Origin: Tillus elongatus
Lineage: Eukaryota; Arthropoda; Insecta; Coleoptera; Cleridae
NCBI GenBank assembly: GCA_964006375.1
Contig: OZ023262.1
Span: 193,854,907-193,918,906 of the forward strand
Direction: 5' to 3'
Length of the DNA: 64,000 nt
Part shown: positions 50,380 to 61,966 of the stretch, piece after piece
How the letters are laid out: every line of letters starts with the position of its first letter
Numbering within the stretch: the first letter of the stretch is position 1
Made by a program: the position numbers and the translations under genes
Notes under the pieces: model-generated
Seen by the model: only the letters and a program-made list of their open reading frames with translations
Told to the model about the DNA's origin: nothing
Database searches by the model: none

Positions 50380-51135
50380 TTATAAAAAGTAAACTATGTA
50401 CCAAGATTCAGATCTCTAACTTGAAAGAAAAAAGTTTCAAGCGTTAAAAAAACGTGGGTGTCACTGGTGAAAAACGCACGAGTCCAACACATTTTCTGTG
50501 GATAACGAAATATGTTGTATATTACAGACAAAGATTAGGTTTTTTTTGCGCAAACAGGTTAAGAAATACCAAAAAAGCTACTTTATACAATTTTATACTT
50601 TTTATTCTTAAAACGTCTAAGCCGCGATTTAACACGTCAAAATTGGAGTTCTATAGACGATATATCATAAGAAGCGTGTTATATAAAGTCTTAAGTTTCA
50701 GCTTTAACCATCATTGTCCTTTTATTTTTTAATTATAGAGTTTATGGTTTATTTGTCTATAATTTTTAGCGAAATTTTGTAGAAAGAACTCGTTATTGGA
50801 GACCGCGAATCATTCATTTTGGAAATACTACTTCAAATTAGAGCGAACTAGGCCCCCTAGAACTCACATCCGGGGTTATTTTCAGTTTTTGTCTGTTTAT
50901 ATATACACAGGGTGGCACATCTCTCTGTCTACATCAGGAGTGAGTGACATTACACACATGTAGCAAAAACTAGCACAGTATCCACACATCACTAGATGTT
51001 TTGTTATCTAAATATACCAAGAAACTATAGATATTACTAAGAGTGTCAGATCTCGAATTAACTGTCTCAAGTTCCTGAATGTTACACATCTCAAGAAAGT
51101 TTTCTTGCCCAATCTCCTTCCTCTATGTAATAAAC
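50380..51135 (+). other. Repeat-family remains and unassigned sequence
   Basis: Body text of the TA-bearing family runs on to about 50740. A hairpin-side copy (gcgaactaggccccctagaa, catccggggtt) lies at 50758-50935 and ends at tatatatacacagggtggca. 50940-51135 is not recognised. Confidence 0.6.
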
Positions 51136-51136
51136 A

Positions 51137-51173
51137 ATTGCTACTTGAATAGTTAACTATATATACTTGAATA

Positions 51174-51251
<78 letters not shown>

Positions 51252-51267
51252 CTATTCAAGTAGCAAT
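51137..51267. repeat. Foldback with (TA)n at its centre
   Basis: ATTGCTACTTGAATAGTTAA at 51137-51156 and its exact inverse at 51248-51267 enclose a TA tract at about 51177-51246; a partial extra copy of acttgaata lies inside the left side. Confidence 0.92.
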
Positions 51268-51404
51268 TTTTTATTGGAAAGACGATAATGCACTTGCTAC
51301 ATCCAGACTTTTTTCAAACCGCAGATTGGTAAACATACAGAAAATAAGCAATGAGTAAAACTGTTAACACTTTAAATTTTAAGGCATGGTCGTTTTAATA
51401 TACG

Positions 51405-52395
51405 TCTGGGGGCAGCAAGTGCGTTATGTTAGCGAATTTTCATAAAACTGTTTTTAAGCTTTTAAGCAAATGTCTTTTTTTAATGGAAGCAGGCATCCAA
51501 TCTGGTTACTCATAACCTATATAGTGGAAACAATGTACCATATTTTATCAAAATAACTTTATTGTTGGAAAAAGTACAAACAATTTCCGAAAATAAACCA
51601 AAAATGTTTCCAGAAAAACTGGTGCGATTTTCCTGCAAAACGAGGTTCTTTAAGCTATTTACCCACCTACCAAGATATGATTATTCACCAAAAGCTTTTG
51701 GACAAAACTTACAATAAAAATGTTTTTCATAAAAATTTGCAAACAATTTTTTACGAAAATCTGAAAACATTTTTTTTACAATAACTTATTAAACATTTAT
51801 TATTAATTGCCAAAATTTCACAAAAATTTTACAAATAATGAAACATAAAAAAAGTATATACGGAACCTCGATTATTTTCACGAATAATATAAACGAAAAC
51901 CTCTCTGAATGCGTCATTTTCATGGAACTCTGCTATATATTGGTAAAAATGCCTTATCACAATTTATGCTATGTGCTAAAAATGTGATATAATTGAAATA
52001 AATCGAAAACAAAGTAGGCTGTCAAAGTTTTTTTTTTACAACATGCATTATAATTCGCTGGAAAATGCAAAAATGCAGTAATATAATAGGTCTTCGGTTT
52101 AAAAGAAGGAAATTTGTATCACCAGCGTCTTATCGGCCACCCAGTGATTATCGAAATAATTTTGTAAGATGCAGCTCAAGACACCCTATAATTAACGTAT
52201 ACATTTTTTCTAGTAGCGGCAATATTGAGATTGACCGTAGAAATGCGCCACCTTGTATATACGTAAACAGATAAAAACTGAAACTAATACTCTACTTCTA
52301 GGGGTTCTAGTTCGGGTTCATTTGAAGAAATCTTTTCGAAATCCAAAAGTTGACGTTTCCTCTTTAGCGAACTTTTTCTACGAAATGTCACAACA
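51405..52395 (-). mobile_element. TA-bearing repeat family, reverse copy
   Basis: Terminal motif ggcagcaagtgcgttatgtt at 51413, body, aagacaccctataattaacg, tatacgtaaacagataaaaa in place of a TA tract, and the hairpin side to aacttttt near 52377. Confidence 0.8.
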
Positions 52396-52399
52396 AATT

Positions 52400-52730
52400 A
52401 TGGAGTATTAAACCATACTAGTGGAGTGGTCGAAATTGGACAGTAGTTTATCTAATTTTTAAGTTTGAACGTTATTGATGCGCTTTTGTCATAGACTGTT
52501 TGACCACAGAGTTTTATGTGTATTATTCACGTATTAATTAACGGTTTGCTCAGGATGGCGGAATCCGGCTGTTTAATTAAAACAAAGCATTGTTTACTCT
52601 ATTTGCAACACATATTGTACATACATTTTATCTTTCTGCACACCTTACCCATATGAACTTTAACTATGCCAAATCTTACGCACTCTTCCGTACGCGCAAT
52701 CAGGTTAAAAAAGGGGTACAAAATTTTTTC
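52400..52730. other. Non-coding stretch
   Basis: Nothing recognised. Confidence 0.4.
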
Positions 52731-52734
52731 TTCA

Positions 52735-53371
52735 CTCTATAACTAAAAACTACTGACAAGGCATCAGAGAAAGGTTCTATTTGAAATGAATTTTTTGGTA
52801 CTATCTTAGTAAAATAAAGGACAATCATAATAAAAATATTGCGACATTTTCTCTACATAACTCGTATTCGTTTCAGGTTTTTTGCCTAAAAGTTGCCAAT
52901 TTTGACGTCTCAAATCTCGACATTGACGTTTTAAGAGGAAAAACTATACAACTTTCAAAGTAATTTTTCTGGCATTTCTTGGCCTTTCAACGCCAAAAAA
53001 ACTTAATTTTTTTCTGTAATGTACAATAAGTCTTGTTATCCACACAAAATATTCTGTTTTTGTGGGTTTCTTTGGTCATTAGTGGTACCCAATTTTTTTT
53101 CTTTAAATGCCTACAGCTCTGTTTTATTATAACTGGCAAATCTAAATTTTGGTACTTAGTTTACTTTTTATAATATGAATCCGCGTACCAAATTTGGTTG
53201 CCATAACTTTGTTAATTCCGGAGATATAAAAATTTTCCGAAAGAAAACACAAAATTATCCAGGAAAACTGAGCCGATCTTCCTACCTAACGAACTTATCC
53301 AAGGCATTTGCAAATGGAAGATACCCACAAACTTAATCGAAATCGGCCCATTATCTTTTGAGTTATTGGTG

Positions 53372-53465
<94 letters not shown>

Positions 53466-53565
53466 TGAAACTGGTCCTAGTTTGCGCTCATTTAAAGAAA
53501 TTTTTCCAAAATTCAAAAGTCGCGATCTTCTCATTAGTGATTTTTTTAAAAGAAAATTCACTAAA
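52735..53565 (-). mobile_element. TA-bearing repeat family, reverse copy
   Basis: Body (acaaggcatcagagaaaggt, gaaaactgagccgatcttcc, aaatcggcccattatctttt), (TA)n at 53372-53462, and the hairpin closing at aaaattcactaaaa. Confidence 0.85.
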
Positions 53566-53569
53566 AGTA

Positions 53570-54090
53570 GTTAAACTTACAAATACTTTTCTCTGCTTAA
53601 TCTATGTAACTAATGTGTAGTAAAACTGCGCAGATTAGTACTTCTCATTATAGGAATACCTCACCGAAAACTCTACATAGCTTTATCAGTTCCGGCTTGC
53701 TGAGATTAGCTGAATTAATATTACTTCTCTTTCGCTGTCTAGAAATATAATAATCATTTCCATAAAGAACAGAAAAGAGGGAACTGTATTTCCAAAGTTC
53801 TCTAGATTATTAGAGAACTTATAATTATAACTTTCTTTCTTGACGATGTCATATAAAAATTTATTTGAGCAAACCTTGCATATTATAGATAACCACGAAA
53901 ACTATTAAATATTCTTTTTAAATAAAAACCCATAATTACAACGCAATGACTTAATGAGGAAGCAAGCGTTAACATGTATATCTAGTTGAAGGTGGCGTTT
54001 TAAGAAAATGTTGCTAAGAACTTATCTGCACATCAAAGTTCACAACTCAGTCAGAGTAAGTTTTGCTTCTTTTGCAAAAATTTTTTTTTG
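53570..54090. other. Non-coding stretch
   Basis: Nothing recognised. Confidence 0.4.
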
Positions 54091-54092
54091 TT

Positions 54093-54215
54093 TTTAGTGA
54101 ATTTTCAGAAAAAAAAATCATTAATGAGGAGATCAGGCTTTCGAATTAAAAAAAAAATAGCGTGATCCAGGAACCCTAGGGCACACACACATGTATATAT
54201 ATATATACACAGTGT
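54093..54215 (+). mobile_element. TA-bearing repeat family, short copy
   Basis: ttttagtgaattttcagaaa, a hairpin, gaggagatcaggctttcg and a short tatatatatatatacaca run. Confidence 0.7.
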
Positions 54216-54317
54216 TATCTATTTGTTTGCGAGTCACCCTGTAAAATCTTTATTTACAGTGCGATTTTAACCGGATTTTCTTTAAAGTGTAGATCTTGAT
54301 GAACTGAATTTTTAGAG

Positions 54318-54825
54318 AAATAAGCGCCATATTTTATAAAATCCAAGGCCTACTTCGTCAGTTTTCAGGAGTAAAATTTTAATAATCCTTATTAGGGATT
54401 TTTTTATAAGAAATCGGTTCACGCCACTGGATTCATCATCCCCCAAAACGGTCCTGTATTAAATTTCATCATTTTGACTAGGAACGATTTTTTAATCAAA
54501 TTAAAAATACATAATACATTACTTTCATCAATTTATTCTGCCAAGTTATCCATAAAAACATTGATATAAGATTAAGCTGATAGTAATACTCTAAATATTT
54601 TTATGCATACTTTTGACACATAATAGAAACTTAAAAGCAACAAAAAATAATAATATAAAAATAGAAAATTTACAAAATTCTTAGAAATTATATGCATATT
54701 ATATTGATAATCTGTATTTTTTTGAATCAATAAGCGCCATATTTCTATCAAATCCAAGGCCTGCTTCGTCAGTTTTCAAGACTAAATGTTAAGAATCCTT
54801 ATTAGGGATTTTTTTATAAGAAATC
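54318..54825. repeat. Direct repeats about 100 bp long, 407 bp apart
   Basis: ataagcgccatattt, atccaaggcct-cttcgtcag and ccttattagggattttttta occur in the same order at about 54321-54412 and 54728-54824. The sequence between is AT-rich and non-coding. LTR-like termini were not found. Confidence 0.85.
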
Positions 54826-54829
54826 TAGG

Positions 54830-55240
54830 AATTTAAGGACAAATTATTTGGGTGATACCGATGATCAGAGAAACGCACAAAAAAGTCGCGATTTGAGACG
54901 TTAAAATTGGCAACTTCTAGACAAAGAAACTGAAATGAACAAAGTCTAGTAGTGGAAATATTTACTTTTGTTGTCGTATTAAAAAAATTATTTCAGTTTT
55001 TTATTAATTCTAATAATTGATTATGTGATTATTTAGCGAATATTAAAATATTGAAATTAACTTTAGCACAAAATGGTAAGAAATAATCAATTTAACACGA
55101 TTACCTATGTTTACATTTTCATAATATATAAGTAGTTGATAAATTGTTTTCACAAATGTCAAATAAAACTCTAAAGTGACGTACGTAAGTACCGTTATTA
55201 TTTCTGACAGGTTGTGACATTAATATGAGTCTTTTCCGCC
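54830..55240. other. Non-coding stretch
   Basis: Trace text (aaagtcgcgatttgagacgt, taaaattggcaacttctaga) resembles the repeat-family body; otherwise nothing. Confidence 0.4.
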
Positions 55241-55244
55241 TATA

Positions 55245-55935
<691 letters not shown>

Positions 55936-56040
55936 TCCCCAACTTTTTTCTTCTCTTCTAAGCGGCCGGGTTTAAGTCCTAACTGACTGCACTCGTTCAT
56001 ACAGGTAACCCTTCATTTTGCTTCTTACCTGTACTGGTGC

Positions 56041-57717
56041 TTTTTGTCAAAGGCAGATAAGGGCCATTGTTTGGTCATTCTGAATAAAACAGATTATTTG
56101 TCAAATGTTTCAAATTTCCTTAGCGAAAACGGTATATCCCTGAGCAGCTGCGACCCCATGCCTTTGTTCGTTTCTAAGTTTAAGAAGGTTTTCGATAAAT
56201 TCGATTCGCTAATCTCGGATAATTATAAACAGTTATACCCGATGAATCATTTCATCCCCAGATTATATGGCCTCCCTAAGATGCATAAAGAAGGTTGCGC
56301 TATCCGTCCAGTGGTTTCGTTCGTAGGCTGCTTGTCATATAAACTTTCAAAATTCTTCACAATTTTTCATTAAGAACTCCTCAGAACTTGTTGATCGCTT
56401 GAGTAGAGTCCCAATCGGTGAAAATACGGTACTGGTTTCGTCGACGTATCCAATCTCTTCACTAGTGTTCCACTCAATCAGACTCTTATATTGTTAAAGG
56501 GGCTACTCAATAATTCATCCCTAGATAGAAATGTTCAAAATGCTCTTCATTCGTTAGTAAAGGCTTGCTTGTCGCAGAACTTCTGTAGATTCGATAACAA
56601 AATCTATATACAAAAAATGGTTTCCCCATGGGAAATCCCCTTTCACCGCTTTGTGCGGAAATCTTTATGAGTTTCTTTGAGAAGGAAATGGTCTTCAAGG
56701 ATTTTGATCCATATTCCAATTTCATTACTTCTTGGACTCATTACGTAGACAACATTCTAGTGGTTTGGTCTGGCACCATTGAGCAGCTCCATCTGTTCCT
56801 GGACTGGTTGAACAGCTTACATGTCAACATCAATTTTACAATGGAGCTACAAGTAGAATCGTCAATCAACTTCTTAGACCTCAAGCTAAAACGAAGAGGT
56901 AACTCAATAGAGTTTGATATCTACAGAAAACCCACTCAGACCGACCACCTTATACCGTTCAGGTCTTGTCATCATATGTCACAAAAGATGGCTTATATCA
57001 GATTCTTGATCGATAGATTGTTTAGAATCCCATTGTCTAGGGAAAATTTCGAAAAAGAGCTAAATCTGATCAAACAGTTAGCTACCAATAATGAATATCC
57101 ACTGAGACTGGTGAATAAATTGGTCGAAAAGAAAAACCGCCAATTGTTGAGGTCAATGAGTTCGAGTCTGTCCCCAGAACATTCAGAGAGACTTTCATAT
57201 TTTTCGTTTAGTTTTTGTGGTTCTATTACCAACTGTTACAAGAGCACTCAAGAGAGAAAATGTCAGGTTCTCGTTTATGTCCATAGACATTGTAAAAAGT
57301 TTGTTTATCCAAAATAAAGACAGTATTCCAGTTCTCAAAAGGTCAGGTGTATATTGTTTAAAGTGTGGTGAACCCGATTGCAACACGGTCTATGTTGGCA
57401 GCACAGGGATAGCACTGAGTTTGAGAATCACTGAGCACGTAAGAAGCAGAAATCAACCCAATAACAACACTTCGATTTTTGGCTGTCATTTGAGGGAGTC
57501 AGATCTCATTTTCCGCAAAGAAAATGACGCAAAAATTCTGCATCCTTCCAATTTTGGCATTGAACAGTTTGTCATTGAAGAGATGGAAATTTATAAACAT
57601 ATTAATTGTTGTAACAAAAACGTACTTAATATTTCCAATACAGACGTCACAAGTTTCTCAACCCTATATAGTCAACTAGCAGATCACCAACCCACACACC
57701 ATCCAAGTAGACCATGA
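56041..57717 (+). pseudogene. Penelope RT plus GIY-YIG, frameshifted
   Basis: The first frame has SKADKGHCLVILNKTDYLS, an N-terminal RT block, and GLPKMHKEGCAIRPVVSFVG. A frame change near 56365 leads to a NSSELVDRLSRVP segment and LVKACLSQNFCRFDNKIYIQ; another near 56618 to MGNPLSPLCAEIFMSFFEKE. The polymerase box reads YVDN rather than YVDD, so one catalytic aspartate is lost. IYRKPTQTDHLIPFRSCHH follows. A further change near 57225 leads to the GIY-YIG domain (SGVYCLKCGEPDCNTVYVGS, then EQFVIEEMEIYKH) and a stop at 57715. It keeps more 5' RT sequence than Penelope 1 but is more damaged. Confidence 0.9.
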
Positions 57718-58713
57718 GACAACTCTATGATATGGTCTGCCCCGTGGTTTCCAGACCTGCCATTTCGATGTTCATGCCCGTATATTTTCTAGTCGATTTG
57801 TCGCGTCTGTCTGTTGTTGGTTGCCGTTTTTCATTCTCGGTTCTGAGACCGATCTTACGTCTGGTCATTTTGGCCCACTCCGGACCTGTCCTTCGTTTTT
57901 AGTGTCTTTGACATTCCCTGGTCGGTACGTCACTTCTGTCAACTGTCACTTGTCATTTCCGTTTCCAGTTTCAGAACCGACCCTGCGCTCAGATGTTTTT
58001 GTCAGCCCGTGTTTCGTCGTCACGTGTAACGCACTTTAAATCTCAACTTTTACATTTAAAACAAAAATTATTTCTTAATTTCAACAAAGTTGTTACCTTC
58101 TCAGTTATTAGCACTCCTGATACCAATGGATCAATCCTATAACAACAGATGAAGCATGTTCCTTGGACATTCAACTGTATAGTTTTTAGTCCTGTTTAAC
58201 AAGACAAGTAAGTAAGTTCGTCATTTTGGCGTTTTCATGTTTCATAAAACAGTAAAAAATTTGCTTCTGTTTCAATTTCCATTTATTTGATGAGTTTGAT
58301 GTTATCTGAAAGTTTCTTCTCAGCTGCATGGCTTGCTGGTGTTTGTGCTGTTTGCTCTCGCTCCTGTTGTTGTCTTCATCTTTAACTTAAATTTGGGAGA
58401 ATTTTAAGCTTTTATGAGTTTTAGAATTAGACTTATTGTAATTTTTTAAAAATCTCAAGACAAATTAACTTTTCTTGCAGTTCAGTTTGACTTGTAGTTC
58501 TTGTCATTTTTATGGCATGTAGTAGTTTATGACTGTATACCTGTAATTCTTTTATAGCTTTGTAGCTTGACATTTTAACTATTAACTTTTGACTTAGTTT
58601 TGGGGTTAGCTGTTGTTACCTCATTTTTCATCTTGTATTCCTGTGTTGTACCCTCGTAGAAGTAGCCTACCGGAAGACTCAGTTTTTCTGACAAGCCTTT
58701 TGTAAATTCTAGA

Positions 58714-58762
58714 TTTCCCTGAAGATGACCTGTTAAAAAGGGTCGAAACGCGTCGGGACAAG
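58714..58762 (+). ncRNA. Hammerhead-like ribozyme motif (Penelope 2)
   Basis: CUGAAGA at 58719-58725, an extra U, helix II GACC/GGUC around a 10-base loop, GAAA from 58745, palindromic helix III ACGCGU at 58748-58753, cleavage-site C at 58754 (GUC). Helix I pairs UUCC (58715-58718) with GGGA (58755-58758), one pair being G-U. Confidence 0.62.
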
Positions 58763-58764
58763 GA

Positions 58765-59500
58765 ATAAAGTATTTGTTTGGAAAGAAAAGGCTTTTCATT
58801 CATCATCCAAAGAATTTATTTCAGTTAAAACAGTTTTACTTTCATTGTTTTAATTTTTTCCAACAGTTTCTGTTAGTTGGTCGATTCCAGAAACATATAA
58901 AAACTGTAGAAAGGCATATATTAAAATTATTACTTAATCTAAGAAGCAGTACGTTTAATAGTACGTTAATATTGCTCCGGATATGCAGAGGTCTGTTTGA
59001 AAAAATGAATATTTGCTCATTACGTTTTATTTATTTAATATGCTTGAGTTTGAAACCACTTAAATGCACTTTATTGCAAATAGCAAAAGTTATACAGTAA
59101 GCCAGTATTGTAGTTGATGAGAAATGCTTCGAAATTTGGTACAAATGTAGTACAGTTTGTTATGTTATTAACAACACAAGAGCACACAAATAATTCTGTA
59201 ACAATTTCTGCATAGTTTCAACAAACTACTAGTACGGTGACACTTTTCAGCGAATTTAGCAGTGCAGTTTTCATAAAGCAGATTTATAATTACACTTAAA
59301 CAGGAAGAAATACGAGACGTGGTAAGAAACTATGTAGACCACAAGTAAGTAATTTATTGGTGTACTTTACACAACTTTAGAAGTAATTCGCAAAACGTAG
59401 AGCTTTCTACTATTTACGTATAAAATGATTTGGGGGATATCCGTTTAAAGACCTTCAGAAAGTATGTTGTTCAAAAATTTACAGTAGAGCTTTCATGATT
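58765..59500. other. Non-coding stretch
   Basis: A 108-codon open frame at 58774-59100 has no recognised motif. Confidence 0.4.
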
Positions 59501-59504
59501 AAAA

Positions 59505-60575
<1,071 letters not shown>

Positions 60576-60579
60576 TATT

Positions 60580-60920
60580 GGACACGATTGAGAATTTGAT
60601 GGCCAAGCCGTGACTCTGCAGACTTCTACGAAATTACTAGGACTTTATATCGATACCTATACAACACAAGATATTCTTAGAACATTCTCACAATGTTAGA
60701 ACGTTCTTTTTCGGAATATTTGTTATATGGTAGATATAGCGGTAAGAATTCTAATAGGTACCTTATAACAGGTAACTATTTTGCATGTTTGAGTCTGATT
60801 GATTTACTCAATAATGCGTTTCAATTACGTTTTGAAATTTCATAATTTATTTTTGTCAATTAGAAATATAATATAATATTATTCATTTCATATATAGGAA
60901 ATAAAGTTATATATTGATAA
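60580..60920. other. Non-coding stretch
   Basis: Nothing recognised. Confidence 0.4.
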
Positions 60921-60936
60921 ACTATAGATCAAACAT

Positions 60937-61192
60937 AATAAGTACATTTGGAGAACACCCAAATCACCACAACACATATTTCAGAGACCTTACGATCGTT
61001 TCGTTAACAATGTCAACAGCTTCAGAGGAAGAAAAATTCTAAAAATTCTAAATTAGAATTTTTCTTCCTCTGAAGATGTTGACATTGTCAACGAAACGAT
61101 CGTAAGGTCTCTGAAATATGTGTTGTGATGATTTGGGTGTTCTCCAAGTTTACTTCTTAGTGCTCATCACAGGTTCCAGTTTTCACATAGTG
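60937..61192 (+). mobile_element. 256-bp palindromic hammerhead-bearing insertion (type A)
   Basis: TATAGATCAAACAT at 60923-60936 and 61193-61206 is a 14-bp target duplication. Arms of about 105 bases (60937-61041 and 61054-61158) are near-perfect inverses around a 12-base loop. The right arm has CUGAAGA (61070-61076), an extra U, helix II GUUGAC-AUU-GUCAAC, GAAA from 61093, palindromic helix III ACGAUCGU and cleavage-site A at 61104. In the left arm the corresponding core has C in place of the essential A9. The tail beyond the arm (agtgctcatcacagg...) matches the insertion at 43365. Confidence 0.78.
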
Positions 61193-61206
61193 TATAGATC
61201 AAACAT

Positions 61207-61960
61207 TTGCACAATCTCTATAGTTCGGAATGAAAACTATCCTTTTAATACTCTGCTCTGCCGTCCTACGGAAAAACACCGCAAGTGCTAAAATGTCGAA
61301 ATTTGAGTTTTCTATATATTCTGGTTCAGAATTTTATGTTCTTCGATATAATCAATAAATTTCAGTGATTTTTCATGTTTTTTTGAGAAAAAAATATGGT
61401 CAAAGTTAGTCAGATTGTACACGTTCTTATATTATAGATCCTATACTAAGCATTAATACCGCATGTTGAATTTATTAGTGCACTTTGACGCATGTCTAGT
61501 GTAACTTCTGCAATTTACTAAGCATAAACACCGTATGTGAGAACATGCGTCGTTTATGCGAAGCGATTATAGAAAATATCGTTAGGCAAACACCACGGCG
61601 TTCGCGCATGTACCCTAACTGTGCACTTACGGTATTTATGCTATATATCGTTCAGATAAATCTGCTCTGGTTATAGTAAAGCATGTCATTTCTCCAGGTT
61701 GAGACCAGTCGGTTACATCTCCTAACCTTCTGTGATGTGGATGGTTTCATTTTATTGTTTTATGTATAATAAAAACAATAGCAAGATTTAATACATATTG
61801 AACGTAGTGTAACAGTAGTGCAGACATTTACCAGGTGTTCACACTTTAGTTATTACTAATATTGTTCTAAGTGTTCTCTTTTAACTGAATATTTTTCCAT
61901 TGTGAGGTATGTATATATTTTGATTAATCCAAAGACAGATTCTCATGCTAGTAATTCTGT
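61207..61960. other. Upstream region with repeated terminal-like motifs
   Basis: GCATTAATACCGCATGT (61450), GCATAAACACCGTATGT (61522) and the inverse of GCATAAATACCGTAAGT (61625-61641) form a small cluster of direct and inverted copies 320-520 bases upstream of the long ORF. They may be ends of the transposon that carries it. Confidence 0.5.
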
Positions 61961-61966
61961 ATCAGA

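Larger units (their letters stand above)
56041..58762 (+). mobile_element. Penelope-like element 2, 5'-truncated
   Basis: Holds a broken RT/GIY-YIG coding region, a 3' region of about 1 kb with tgtcacttgtcattt text also seen after Penelope 1, and a hammerhead-like motif followed by aggaataaagt. Confidence 0.8.

Noticed and set aside
54318..54825. Solo-LTR pair
   Set aside because: Repeats lack LTR termini and the interior has no coding sequence.
58774..59100. 108-codon open frame after Penelope 2
   Set aside because: Hydrophobic, AT-driven composition with no recognisable domain.
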